A stretch of DNA of 64,000 nucleotides from Neobacillus niacini (GTDB taxonomy: Bacteria > Bacillota > Bacilli > Bacillales > Cytobacillaceae): the NCBI RefSeq assembly GCF_023715415.1, contig NZ_JAMBOB010000005.1, forward strand, positions 186,001 through 250,000. The letters run 5' to 3'. How positions within the stretch are numbered: position 1 is the first letter of the stretch; every line of letters starts with the position of its first letter. The notes under the pieces were generated by a model. It saw only the letters and a list, made by a program, of their open reading frames with translations, searched no databases and had not been told where the DNA came from. Of the stretch, positions 16,027 through 24,487 are shown piece after piece. The translations under genes were made by a program, and so were the position numbers.

Positions 16027-16102
16027 TAAAACTAAGGAAGAGAAAAAAGGATTCCTTTTTCTGTAAAAATTTTAAGGAAAGGCCTTTTTTCTCCTAGTTT
16101 TA
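16027..16102. repeat. A/T-rich nested inverted repeat before the replication operon
   Basis: The arm AAAACTAAGGAAGAGAAAAA (from 16028) pairs imperfectly with the T-rich arm ending CTCCTAGTTTTA at 16102. Smaller hairpins (AAAAAGGA-TTCCTTTTT, AAAGGCCTTT) lie inside. It may terminate the upstream transcript or regulate the operon that starts at 16232. Confidence 0.4.
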
Positions 16103-16123
16103 CATTCCGTATGGAAAGTAAAA

Positions 16124-16152
16124 TTGACAGGTGTAGCCCAGTAAAATAAATA
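16124..16152 (+). promoter_or_regulatory. Probable sigma-A promoter of the plasmid-like operon
   Basis: A perfect -35 box TTGACA (16124-16129) is followed after 17 bases by TAAATA (16147-16152). It lies 80 bases upstream of the DUF5348 gene. A short direct repeat AATTTTACAAA occurs twice between the promoter and the gene. Confidence 0.45.
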
Positions 16153-16231
16153 TAAATTTGCAGAAGGACTTTTAAATTTTACAAAAAAATAAAATAGTGA
16201 AAATACAATTTTACAAATCGGAGGTCAAAAC

Positions 16232-16663
16232 ATGAACATCGAACAAGCCTATAAGATTTTTAATGAGATAAAAAATACCATTGGTAAATTAGAAGATCGA
16301 TGGGGTTCTATGCCTGAGGAGTTCGAATTAAACGATTATGACAGTCCAGATGAACGCTTTAAAGATGATATGGCTCGAACAATAGTTTACAAATTGGATG
16401 AAGTGAACCGTCTGTTGAAATGGATGGAAAAACCTGTCCTTGCAGAGGGGAATTTGTTCAAAAGAAGTGATGGAAAATATGAAATCGAAGGTGCAGACAT
16501 TTATTTTACAAGTGGTTCACCTCTTGATGTATGGCATTATGATGAATTCGATGAAAGATATGTTTGGACTCGTTCCGTAGTAGAACACAATGGCGAAGAT
16601 TATTACATTAAAGCATTAGGAAGAGAAACATCCATCGAAGGTGTAAAAGTTAGAGCTCGCTAA
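16232..16663 (+). CDS. DUF5348-family protein
   Basis: The 143-residue protein has an N-terminal helical part (IEQAYKIFNEIKNTIGKLEDRW). Its C-terminal part matches the pattern of DUF5348: GNLFKRSDGKYEIEGADIYFTSGSPLDVW, then RYVWTRSVVEHNGEDYY and GVKVRAR. The domain is common on plasmids and conjugative elements of Firmicutes; its activity is not known. The ribosome binding site is CGGAGGTC. It is the first of four closely spaced genes ending in the putative replication protein (gaps of 16-33 bases to the next starts). Confidence 0.65.
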   Translation: MNIEQAYKIFNEIKNTIGKLEDRWGSMPEEFELNDYDSPDERFKDDMARTIVYKLDEVNRLLKWMEKPVLAEGNLFKRSDGKYEIEGADIYFTSGSPLDVWHYDEFDERYVWTRSVVEHNGEDYYIKALGRETSIEGVKVRAR

Positions 16664-16696
16664 TCTGCGGGCTTATTTGAATTGGAGGGTATAGAT

Positions 16697-17260
16697 ATGG
16701 CTGGACGAAATAAAGGGAAAATGCAGCCGATTCGAAATAAGGATACAATGGCAAAAATGAAAGATTGGCTTCTTAGGAATAAAGGATATAAATATTATTT
16801 TCTGTGGCTTCTTGGGTGCAATACGGGGCTTAGAATATCAGATTTAATACGTTTACGCGTATGGGATGTAAGGGATACGGATCGATTTACAATCATCATG
16901 GAAAAAACAGAAAGAGAAGTGGAAGTTCATTTAAATCCGTACATCCGAGAAGTAATCAAAAAATACATCGAAGGAAAAGAAGAGAAAGAGCGCTTGTTTC
17001 CTTCCCGTGAAGGGGTAAACAGACCAATTACAAGGCAGATGGCTTCCACGGTCATCAAAGAAGCAGCTAATGCCCTGGAGTTGAAAAACGTAAATTCGCA
17101 TTCAATGCGAAAGAGTTTCGGCTATTTTTATTACAAGCAAAATAGAAATATCGCTTATTTGATGGATCTGTTTGGTCACAACACTCAAAAACAAACACTC
17201 GATTATATCGGTTTAACATCTGATGATATTCAAGAATCAATGAAAGATTTTCATGTTTAA
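16697..17260 (+). CDS. Small XerC/D-type tyrosine recombinase
   Basis: The start is ATG 16697, seven bases after GGAGGG; the frame extends to TTG 16682 without support. The 187-residue protein consists of little more than the catalytic domain, with a complete active site: Arg46 (NTGLRISDLIRL), Lys70, His135-x-x-Arg138 (HSMRKSFG), His161 (LFGHNTQ) and Tyr170 (LDYIG). The usual N-terminal core-binding domain is absent. On plasmids such enzymes often resolve dimers. Its place in an operon with a putative replication initiator supports that role here. Confidence 0.8.
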   Translation: MAGRNKGKMQPIRNKDTMAKMKDWLLRNKGYKYYFLWLLGCNTGLRISDLIRLRVWDVRDTDRFTIIMEKTEREVEVHLNPYIREVIKKYIEGKEEKERLFPSREGVNRPITRQMASTVIKEAANALELKNVNSHSMRKSFGYFYYKQNRNIAYLMDLFGHNTQKQTLDYIGLTSDDIQESMKDFHV

Positions 17261-17276
17261 TTAGGAGGAATTTACA

Positions 17277-17765
17277 ATGTTTAAAACAAAAATTTGGAAG
17301 TTGAAAAAGAACGTATCTTTTTATAATCGAGTTATTAATGTTGCTCCGAAAATAAAGGATACTGAAGAATTTTGGGATGGATTAAAACATGCAGTCATTA
17401 TGAATAAAGAACTGAATTACGAGCAATTTTCGGCTTTATTTTATGCTGTGGCACTTTGCCGAACGGCGGCCGCATTAAAACAACCTGATATTGTTGTTGT
17501 GAGTTTGGATGATACAAGGAATATGGATCAACTTGAAAAGGATCTGCTAATTCCATATGAACAATTAAATCAGAATCTATATATCACTCTCGTCCTAACG
17601 AAAGAAAACGGTAAAGCATTTGCAGAAGGTTCTTTGAAATTTACTGATAGAGAATACAAAGAAGTTCATGACATGATTATTAATGAACTAAGTGGAGAAG
17701 TGAAGCAGGTTGCTGAAAAATATGTGGAAAATCTCCACAGAATGGGAACTCAAACAGAATTTTAA
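17277..17765 (+). CDS. Hypothetical protein of the replication operon
   Basis: The 162-residue soluble protein (MFKTKIWKLKKNVSFYNRV) follows the recombinase by 16 bases with a strong ribosome binding site (TTAGGAGGA). It has mixed helix and strand character and no motif that I recognise. The context suggests a role in maintenance or copy control of the plasmid-like module, but nothing in the sequence proves it. Confidence 0.6.
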   Translation: MFKTKIWKLKKNVSFYNRVINVAPKIKDTEEFWDGLKHAVIMNKELNYEQFSALFYAVALCRTAAALKQPDIVVVSLDDTRNMDQLEKDLLIPYEQLNQNLYITLVLTKENGKAFAEGSLKFTDREYKEVHDMIINELSGEVKQVAEKYVENLHRMGTQTEF

Positions 17766-17782
17766 TTTAAGGGGGGATTATT

Positions 17783-18931
17783 ATGAGGTTAAAAACAAAT
17801 TCATTAAAAAAAGACAGAAAAGAAGAAATCAAACAAAAGTGTTTAGATTTGGCTGAAAGCACAAATCCTAACAAATTTTTAGACTTTAATTCATATTTAA
17901 ATGACTTACTTGGTATAGGAGGATTAAAATTAGTTGATAAAGATGGAATTGACTGGACTAGCAATTTTAATTTATCAAATCCAGAAGCAAAGTATGCATG
18001 CCAAATATTTTTCGGAAGAATAGCAGAATTAAGAAAAGTAACAAAAGATTCTCGTGGAGACTATGTTCAAATGTTTCAGGATTTTTACATTAATTTAGTA
18101 GGAAAACTTAAAAATGCAGAAAGAAGTTATTTGTTAAAATTAATGCTAAGAATAAACTACGATAAAGTGCTTATGTGGAATGACAAACCTATGGTAAAGA
18201 AAGATATAGCAGATTACCTAGGTATTTCGGAAGATATGGCAAAGAAACTTTTGCAAAGATATGTAACACTTGAAATTATTATTAAAAAAAAATCAGGAAA
18301 AAAATGGCACTATAAATTCAATAAAAAATCCGTTTTAATGGGTAAAATAGATGGGAAAAACGATTTTGTTAAAGTGTTTCTAGAGAAATTAGAAGAAACC
18401 ATTATAAAAGTAGAAAAAATCGAACAAAAAAAGCAAACTGGAAAAGGATATAAAAAAGGAAAAGAAAGAAGGACAAGTGCAGTAGGAATTCTTCATTCTA
18501 TCATTCCATATTTTCATTTTCAGACATATTATTTAACTAAATATCCTAATAGAAATATTATGAATAGCGGGGAAACAGTTTTAGACGCTTTAAAAAGAGA
18601 TCGTAATTCTAAAAGAAGGAAGCATGTTCATCTACCAATGACACAGCTACAACAAATTATGGCTTCAAGAACCACAAAAGAAAACGATGAAGAAGACCAA
18701 TCAAAAGAATGCAATTTGGCTAAAATGGAGAAGGATTTGGTTTTTGAACATTTGGATACATTGCAAGAAGCAGGTGCGTTAATGTATTATAAATCTTCAG
18801 GTATCACAACTGTCAGAATACATCCACATTTATTATTTAGCGCACAAGGTGATGGAAAAGACAATTATACTGAATATGTATTAAGTGATTTTAATGAAAA
18901 TAAATCTGCTTCAAACGAAAAACAGGAATAA
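17783..18931 (+). CDS. Putative replication initiator (winged-helix protein)
   Basis: The 382-residue basic protein has a winged-helix-like segment near residues 130-190 (MVKKDIADYLGISEDMAKKLLQRYVTL, then KWHYKFNKKSVLMGKI). A second possible DNA-binding part lies near the C-terminus (LQEAGALMYYKSSGITTVRIHPHLLF). A lysine-rich linker (about 205-235) joins them. I do not recognise a named Rep family. Four iteron-like repeats start 54 bases after its stop codon and the gene is the last of a plasmid-like operon. The simplest reading is a theta-type initiator, inferred from context. Expression as a transcription regulator is the main alternative. Confidence 0.5.
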   Translation: MRLKTNSLKKDRKEEIKQKCLDLAESTNPNKFLDFNSYLNDLLGIGGLKLVDKDGIDWTSNFNLSNPEAKYACQIFFGRIAELRKVTKDSRGDYVQMFQDFYINLVGKLKNAERSYLLKLMLRINYDKVLMWNDKPMVKKDIADYLGISEDMAKKLLQRYVTLEIIIKKKSGKKWHYKFNKKSVLMGKIDGKNDFVKVFLEKLEETIIKVEKIEQKKQTGKGYKKGKERRTSAVGILHSIIPYFHFQTYYLTKYPNRNIMNSGETVLDALKRDRNSKRRKHVHLPMTQLQQIMASRTTKENDEEDQSKECNLAKMEKDLVFEHLDTLQEAGALMYYKSSGITTVRIHPHLLFSAQGDGKDNYTEYVLSDFNENKSASNEKQE

Positions 18932-18947
18932 AAAATTCCTGTTTTTT
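18918..18947 (+). terminator. Intrinsic terminator of the replication operon
   Basis: AAAAACAGGAA (18918-18928) pairs perfectly with TTCCTGTTTTT (18936-18946) and overlaps the end of the gene. The Ts of the right arm form the tail. Confidence 0.65.
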
Positions 18948-18967
18948 ATATTTTTACTTCATTTTTA

Positions 18968-19133
18968 GTGTGCAAAGTATAGGGGTTACATTACCACATG
19001 AAATACAAAGTATCGAGTTTACATTACCACTTGGAAAAATTCAAAAATGCAAATTATGTAGTTTACATTACCCTTTGGAAAAGTTCAAAAGTGCAAAATA
19101 TTGAGGTTACATTACCACTTGGAACTTTTCCCT
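18968..19133. repeat. Four iteron-like direct repeats, putative replication origin
   Basis: Four copies of a unit built on TTACATTACCACTTGGAAA start at 18986, 19019, 19063 and 19107. The second and third cores are preceded by GT, the first and last by GG. The sequence before each core (GTGCAAARTATNGA) and after it (AATTCAAA) is also shared. The spacings are 33, 44 and 44 bp, close to whole helical turns, so all copies face the same side of the DNA. Directly repeated, phased sites next to an initiator gene are the hallmark of iteron-controlled origins. The adjoining DNA is very AT-rich, as expected for an unwinding region. Confidence 0.65.
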
Positions 19134-19234
19134 TTTTTCAAAAAAAACCTGTAAAACCTTATGTATCAATTGTTGATAACTATTTTTTTATTACCTTAAA
19201 CTTGTCTCCTTTCTTTAACTCTTGCAGATGTTAA

Positions 19235-20299
19235 TAGTTAATTTACAAATTCATACTGATCTTTTTACGCCTACGTTACACTTTGGCGGTTTTTAAAATG
19301 GCGGAGTACGCCATTTTAAAAACATTAAGAGCATTTAGATTTGGAAATTTATAAACCAAATAATCAATTATTTTTTCCTGAAACATAAAACCCACAAATC
19401 AATCATTTTATTGAAATTTTAAAACAGAATTTATTCATCATTTCTAAATTATTAAATAAAATAATCCTACAAAGCAATCGAAATACGCTATTCCGTTTCG
19501 GTTGCAGCAAACTTTTCGTAAGAAAAGTGCGCTAGTGCTTTTAAATTACATTTTGTTGTTTTGTATTGATTTAATTATTGCCACAGAAATGATTAATTTT
19601 TATAATGTTTTTGCATTATACATTTATTTTGAAAAAATCATCCATCAAAATATGGCTTATTTTGTGTTGTTTTTAGTCATTAAGGATAGAGTCTATCCCA
19701 TAATGCTTTAGATTTGGTAAAATTACCAATTTATGAGGAATAACTCTTTGAACCTTTTTTTGTTGTTCAACAAAAGTATGATCGTTATAATCAAGATTCC
19801 GATGCGGGGGCAAGCGACCCGCAGTTTTGAAAAAACCATTCTTAAATGCGTTTGGGGCTATACTCTTTGGTCTGTACTAAAGAATGAAAAGTCAACCATC
19901 TGTTAATGATGCTCTTTTCCACGAAACGCGCCTAGCGTTTCTTAAAGCATTTGAATTTTTTCTTTTGTGTCAAAGAACCTATTATTTTAGTTACCAAGTA
20001 ACATAAAGAAAGCGCATTATATGTAAAATTAAATAAATCTATCCATTAATGGACGTAATAATATACGAGTACATATTTTCTTTATTTTACTTTATATTTA
20101 TTTTATTTAAAAAATATATGATTGGTAAAGTAAGATACATATTAAAAAAGACATTCCAAAAGGTATATATATTGAAATTCTTAAAAGCGAACTGTTCATG
20201 GAATCCTCTATACATTTAATATATTTTTTGTTTTGTGGAAAATATTCTGATTTTGAATAGCCCAGCTCCCATTTTCATAAGTATTAGGTAGGAGGTTAA
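19235..20299. other. AT-rich gene-free region with hairpins next to the iterons
   Basis: No supported gene is visible in about 1.06 kb. A perfect 14-bp hairpin lies at 19290-19322 (TTTTTAAAATGGCG, loop GAGTA, complement). Shorter hairpins lie at 19808-19824 (GCGGG/CCCGC) and 19922-19940 (GAAACGC/GCGTTTC). A 69-codon frame at 19502 is low-complexity and has no ribosome binding site. The region could be the unwinding or termination part of a plasmid origin. Confidence 0.45.
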
Positions 20300-20647
20300 A
20301 TGAGAGCAGCTAAAATAAGACAAGAGATTTTTCATCAATTTAAGGAATCTCTCCACAAATATGCAGTTGAAATGGTTCAGCCCTATATCATACTCTTTTA
20401 TGCGAGAACAGATGAATGCTTTCCTAATATCTATACGAAAAAAGAAGAACAATTGCTTTTGGAGAATGTGTTCAGGGAACTAAATGATTTCTGCGAAGAA
20501 GAATATGGGGTTGAAATAACACTTCCTCATAAAAGATTGGAAGGTGCTAATCATTTTCGCTTTTTAAGCGAGATTTTTGATTATTACGTGAGTCAGGTAT
20601 TTTATGAACTGGATATTGTGGAGGAAGAGGAAGATTTCAACCTTTAA
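20300..20647 (+). CDS. Hypothetical protein
   Basis: The 115-residue acidic helical protein (MRAAKIRQEIFHQFKESLH) has a good ribosome binding site (GGAGGT) and is followed at once by a strong terminator, so it is a single-gene unit. It has no membrane segment, cysteine motif or recognisable domain. It lies between the origin-like region and the restriction-modification genes. Confidence 0.6.
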   Translation: MRAAKIRQEIFHQFKESLHKYAVEMVQPYIILFYARTDECFPNIYTKKEEQLLLENVFRELNDFCEEEYGVEITLPHKRLEGANHFRFLSEIFDYYVSQVFYELDIVEEEEDFNL

Positions 20648-20671
20648 TGGGTTGATTTTCTTCCTTTTTTT
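20629..20671 (+). terminator. Intrinsic terminator
   Basis: GGAAGATTTCAACC (20629-20642) pairs with GGTTGATTTTCTTCC, with two mismatches, followed by seven Ts. It overlaps the end of the preceding gene. Confidence 0.6.
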
Positions 20672-20751
20672 ATTTAGAACTATTTTACTATAATGGCAGG
20701 AAAATTATACTAGTAGCTCGAATCTATTAACCTATCAAATAATTTTGGTAG

Positions 20752-21678
20752 GTGGATGTATTGGTACAAAGAAAATATGGTGCATTGGAAAGAAAAGTAA
20801 TTGATATTTTTCTTAGTGAAGGAGAATTCAATTTTCAGGGAAAACGCTACAAAGTAGTGAAGATTGATAAACCGCAAAAGCAAGGTGGCTCTGGTGAACC
20901 TAAAACAGATGTGTATATTAAAGGCGAAGAAATTGGCGGAAATGATACCATCGAATTAAAACTCTCTGTGAAAAAGAGAGACTTTGAATTTATTGAAAAT
21001 AAAATCACGGCTGTTCGCATGAAAGATATATTGGGTGATGACTGGGAGGAAATTATCCAAAATGCTTCTGAAAAAATAGCAAATAGTTTCTCCAATTTCT
21101 ATTTAATTTATCCAGAAGCAAAATATCCTACATTGAAAAATTCGATTACACTTGGTTGGAAAGCGGAAATTACAAACAAAGAACGAACACTCTCTGCAAA
21201 GATGGATTTAACCGAACAAGAAATAAAAGACTTATTATATAAAGGAATCAATCTTCCACCTGATAAACGAGATGCCATTGTAAATGGTGGTATCATCCCA
21301 GATTCAGGGATAGCAGAGTATATAATTGAAACGGAACTTGATGATATACATACGACTCAAGATGTATTGTCTCAAATGGAATTAATCGATGATGCACATT
21401 TGGGAGATGCTTATTTAGTTTTTACTGCCAATAATTATAGAACTGATACTGCAAAATGCGACGGAGCAAGGTCACTCGCTGTTCGGGTAAATTGGGAAGT
21501 CCAGAATGGAAAAATTACGCCTCATTTTATGTATCATGATCCATTAGCCTTCACAGGGAAAGAAGCGGTACCAAGTTTACTTAAGGCGTTGGAGGAACTA
21601 GGGAAATTCCACCCAGAAGAAATGGTGCCAGAAGAGGATGTTTCAGACCCTTCGAAGGTATATAAAAAAAAACAATAG
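20752..21678 (+). CDS. Putative type II restriction endonuclease
   Basis: The 308-residue protein lies 83 bases upstream of a DNA cytosine methyltransferase on the same strand. It carries a PD-(D/E)XK nuclease core: Asp53 in GEPKTDVYIKG, then Glu68-Leu-Lys70 in TIELKLSVKKRD, with 14 residues between Asp and Glu. I do not recognise the enzyme family or its recognition site. Partnership with the methyltransferase makes restriction the best interpretation. The start may be GTG 20752 or TTG 20761 (MVQRKYGAL), both close to AGGTGG. There is no sign of damage. Confidence 0.65.
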   Translation: MDVLVQRKYGALERKVIDIFLSEGEFNFQGKRYKVVKIDKPQKQGGSGEPKTDVYIKGEEIGGNDTIELKLSVKKRDFEFIENKITAVRMKDILGDDWEEIIQNASEKIANSFSNFYLIYPEAKYPTLKNSITLGWKAEITNKERTLSAKMDLTEQEIKDLLYKGINLPPDKRDAIVNGGIIPDSGIAEYIIETELDDIHTTQDVLSQMELIDDAHLGDAYLVFTANNYRTDTAKCDGARSLAVRVNWEVQNGKITPHFMYHDPLAFTGKEAVPSLLKALEELGKFHPEEMVPEEDVSDPSKVYKKKQ

Positions 21679-21761
21679 GAAATTTTGACGGTTGTCTTTG
21701 TGACGGGGTTCCTTTAAAATTAGAGGATGAGAACTTTGTCGAAAGGGGCAACGAATTCCAA

Positions 21762-23033
21762 ATGGCAATTAAGCTGAACGAAAGAGGAAGAGGAAAATTT
21801 AAACCTGCTCCTACATATCAAAAAGAGGAAGTAAAAGAATTATTATTGGAAAGAATCAACGAAGAGATGGAAGCATACATCAGTGATGAAAGCGATTTTT
21901 CTGATGATGAAATCCAATACAATACCAATAAATTTAATGTTCTTTCATTATTTTGCGGAGCAGGTGGACTAGATTTAGGATTTGAACTTGCTGGACTTGA
22001 AGCAACGATTGGAAGTGAAAGAGCATTACAGGCATTCAAAGACAAAGAAGAATTTAATGCTGTTAGGCATGAAAGTATATTCCATACCGTTTATTCGAAT
22101 GACCTATTTAAAGAAGCATTAGAAACGTATAAAAACAATATGCCAAACCACGTGTATATCCATCAAAAAGATATTCGTAAAGTAAAAGAGTTTCCGAATG
22201 CGAATATTGTTGTGGGTGGATTTCCTTGTCCTGGATTCTCGGAAGCAGGACCAAGACTCGTTGATGATGAAAGAAACTTTCTATACATTCACTTCATTCG
22301 ATGTTTGATGCAAGTCCAACCAGAGATCTTTGTCGCGGAGAATGTAAAAGGCATGATGACGCTTGGCGGTGGAGAAGTGTTCAGACAGATTGTAGAAGAC
22401 TTTGCTTCTGCTGGATACCGTGTTCAGGCAAAACTCCTAAATTCTCGCGATCACGGCGTAGCGCAGCTCAGAGAACGTGTTATTTTAGTTGGGGTAAGAA
22501 ATGATTTAGATTTTGAATACGAATACCCTGAAGCAACACATGGAACTGAAGAAGGGTTACTTCCATTTGTAACTTTAGAAGAAGCGATTGGTGATTTGCA
22601 AGATGATCCTGGTCCTTATTTTACAGGAAGTTATTCAACCATTTTCTTGAGCCGTAACCGTAAAAAGAATTGGAATGAACAAAGTTTTACCATTCAGGCA
22701 AGTGGTCGTCAAGCACCAATTCATCCAGGCGGTGCTCCAATGGAAAAAGTTCATAAGAACTTATGGGTGTTTACAGATGGAGAGGAAAACAACAGACGAT
22801 TATCGGTTTCAGAAATAAAGAGAATTCAGACGTTCCCAGATTGGTATGAATTCAGTGATGGCGGGAATATGAAAGTATCTGCGAATAACCGTTTGGACAA
22901 GCAATACAAACAAATTGGAAATGCTGTACCTGTTTTCTTGGCTCGTGCCGTTGCCAAGCCAATTGCAGAATGGGCAATGCAGTATATAAAAGAGAACAAC
23001 AAAAAAGAAACTCAAATGAAATTGTTCGTATAG
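21762..23033 (+). CDS. DNA (cytosine-5) methyltransferase
   Basis: The 423-residue protein has the ordered motifs of C5 methyltransferases. Motif I binds S-adenosylmethionine (LSLFCGAGGLDLGFE, about 61-75). Motif IV carries the catalytic Cys156 (GGFPCPGFSEAG), motif VI is ENV (193-195) and motif VIII is QLRERV (235-240). Motif X is YKQIGNAVPVFLA near the C-terminus. It would methylate cytosine in the target of the neighbouring endonuclease and so protect host DNA. A 55-residue acidic N-terminal extension precedes motif I. The target recognition domain (about 270-365) does not reveal its site to me. Confidence 0.9.
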   Translation: MAIKLNERGRGKFKPAPTYQKEEVKELLLERINEEMEAYISDESDFSDDEIQYNTNKFNVLSLFCGAGGLDLGFELAGLEATIGSERALQAFKDKEEFNAVRHESIFHTVYSNDLFKEALETYKNNMPNHVYIHQKDIRKVKEFPNANIVVGGFPCPGFSEAGPRLVDDERNFLYIHFIRCLMQVQPEIFVAENVKGMMTLGGGEVFRQIVEDFASAGYRVQAKLLNSRDHGVAQLRERVILVGVRNDLDFEYEYPEATHGTEEGLLPFVTLEEAIGDLQDDPGPYFTGSYSTIFLSRNRKKNWNEQSFTIQASGRQAPIHPGGAPMEKVHKNLWVFTDGEENNRRLSVSEIKRIQTFPDWYEFSDGGNMKVSANNRLDKQYKQIGNAVPVFLARAVAKPIAEWAMQYIKENNKKETQMKLFV

Positions 23034-23043
23034 GAGTTTTTTC

Positions 23044-23256
23044 ATGAAATGTGAATGCGGGGCCCCGTTATTAGTCATTCGGATTGAAGAGCCACCAGAA
23101 CATTTATCAAAACAAGAAAAGTTACTTTATGACCGATTGTGCGATTTGGAATGCGCGGAATGTAATCGGCAATATTACAGTCAACCCTATGATTTCGGAA
23201 GAAAAATCAATGAGGTCAAAGGAAATATGAAAGAGGTTTACTCCAAAGATGAGTAA
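23044..23256 (+). CDS. Small zinc-ribbon-like protein of the R-M operon
   Basis: The 70-residue protein starts 11 bases after the methyltransferase stop. It has four cysteines in two pairs (MKCECG at the N-terminus and DLECAECNRQY near residue 35), a likely zinc-binding arrangement. No helix-turn-helix is visible, so it is not a standard R-M controller protein. Being in the same operon, it may assist or regulate the restriction system. A strong terminator follows. Confidence 0.55.
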   Translation: MKCECGAPLLVIRIEEPPEHLSKQEKLLYDRLCDLECAECNRQYYSQPYDFGRKINEVKGNMKEVYSKDE

Positions 23257-23269
23257 ACCTCTTTTTTTA
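23232..23269. terminator. Strong terminator between convergent genes
   Basis: AGAGGTTTACTC (23232-23243) pairs perfectly with GAGTAAACCTCT (23251-23262), followed by a run of Ts. It overlaps the end of the zinc-ribbon gene and separates it from the leftward gene at 23276. Confidence 0.8.
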
Positions 23270-23275
23270 TTAAAT

Positions 23276-23518
23276 TTATTCGTTACTGCCATATTCCTTT
23301 ATTTGACTGTCAATCAATTCCAAAAGGTCAGTATACAGGTCAGCATTAAAATGCAAAGTGTGTTCCTGATTTCCAACCGTTAATTTGATAGCGAATTCCT
23401 CAAGCGTTTCAGCAAATTCTACATCTGAATCCATCATTTTCTTCACATTGTCAGTCAAACCATTTCTTAGTTCCATCAATTTCTTTCCATATTCCGTTAG
23501 CTGCTGATTTTTTTCCAT
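23276..23518 (-). CDS. Hypothetical small acidic protein
   Basis: The 80-residue protein (MEKNQQLTEYGKKLMELRNGL) is helical at its start, then has a strand-rich part (IKLTVGNQEHTLHFNADLY). The ribosome binding site on the minus strand is GAGAGGA. I do not recognise it. It is one of several small leftward genes between the R-M operon and the repressor. Confidence 0.5.
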   Translation of the reverse strand: MEKNQQLTEYGKKLMELRNGLTDNVKKMMDSDVEFAETLEEFAIKLTVGNQEHTLHFNADLYTDLLELIDSQIKEYGSNE

Positions 23519-23854
23519 TCTTATCCTCTCACTTTCTATCTACCATATGAAAAATATTCCCATTTAACCTAATAGTATCATATTTTCTATTACAATTTCG
23601 TTTTAACAGCATTTTTCTTCTTTTCTTTCGCTCCGTTAGACAAAGCTATCACTATATAAACTCTATCCAATGATTCACGGAATCGAAATTGTTAGACGAT
23701 AATCGAATTAGGTTCTTGAAGAAATTAAAAAATAATTCATTTCATTTTTTGCTATTACAACGAGGCGTTTTGTTGTTGCCAAATAATATTGTTCACTTAA
23801 TTGTCAACAGGTGTAATACTCTTCTTGTCGAATCATTCGAATAGGAGGTGCTTA

Positions 23855-24190
23855 ATGGCACAATTAATTACTTATAAGAGGGCAAAAAAAGAAGTAGAAC
23901 GACTCAAGGCTTACATCGATCTTGTTGAAAATTATAATGCAAGCACGATTGAAAAACAGATTATCAGAGAGTATGCCTATACTAACAGCGGCTCTGAAAT
24001 TGCCCGTGTTTTCGAACAGCGGGGAATAAAGATGAATGGGAAAGTCATTACCAAAGAGGATGTTCTTGGCATTATTAAGGGGAGACCAACAGATGAACTC
24101 CATAAGTTGTTGAAATCTGGTTATATGACAAGAACTAAATACAGCAGGAAAAAGACATCAAAAAGTAACAAGGAATACTTTTATTCATAA
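23855..24190 (+). CDS. Hypothetical basic protein
   Basis: I use ATG 23855, seven bases after AGGAGG; the frame extends upstream without support. The 111-residue product (MAQLITYKRAKKEVERLKAYID) has a helical N-terminal half. Its middle could be DNA-binding (SEIARVFEQRGIKMNGKVITKEDVLGII in two parts) and its tail is lysine-rich. Similar small basic proteins are common among phage early genes, but I cannot name a family. It is the only rightward gene in this small cluster. Confidence 0.5.
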   Translation: MAQLITYKRAKKEVERLKAYIDLVENYNASTIEKQIIREYAYTNSGSEIARVFEQRGIKMNGKVITKEDVLGIIKGRPTDELHKLLKSGYMTRTKYSRKKTSKSNKEYFYS

Positions 24191-24222
24191 GAAATGAAAA
24201 GACTTTAAGGAATAGAGAAAAA

Positions 24223-24246
24223 GAGACGGGACTCAAGTCCCGTCTC
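24223..24246 (-). terminator. Terminator of the small leftward gene
   Basis: GAGACGGGACT (24223-24233) pairs perfectly with AGTCCCGTCTC (24236-24246) around a two-base loop. On the minus strand five Ts follow. The stop codon of the leftward gene lies inside the stem. Confidence 0.7.
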
Positions 24247-24412
24247 TTAATAATACTTCTAAATTTTGTGAGATGGTTTTTAGCTGCCTCATATTTCTAT
24301 CCAAACTTTTTGTGACTTCAGACAATGCCTCGATATGAATATCTAAAAATTCCTGATCATCCAATCTAAAGACCCTTCGATTAGAATACACATCTCTTAT
24401 TCGTAAATTCAT
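24233..24412 (-). CDS. Hypothetical 59-residue protein
   Basis: A complete frame on the minus strand starts at ATG 24412 after TAGGAGGT and stops inside the terminator stem. It encodes MNLRIRDVYSNRRVF followed by a helical heptad-like region (IEALSEVTKSLDRNMRQLKTI, in parts). This pattern suggests a small coiled-coil protein. No family is recognised. Confidence 0.55.
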   Translation of the reverse strand: MNLRIRDVYSNRRVFRLDDQEFLDIHIEALSEVTKSLDRNMRQLKTISQNLEVLLRDGT

Positions 24413-24487
24413 AATATAAAATACCTCCTACCTTACTCTATGAGTGGAGGAATTTTTTTATGAAAGGGTTATCCCCAAAAAATATTT

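Noticed and set aside
18998..19234. 78-codon open frame across the iterons
   Set aside because: Its sequence is a translation of the direct repeats (repeated YITL/HYHLEK-like blocks) and it lacks a ribosome binding site.
19502..19711. 69-codon open frame in the AT-rich region
   Set aside because: It has low-complexity hydrophobic content, no ribosome binding site and no neighbours to support it.
20186..20202. Second SOS box (GAACTGTTC)
   Set aside because: The half-sites are separated by one base instead of four.
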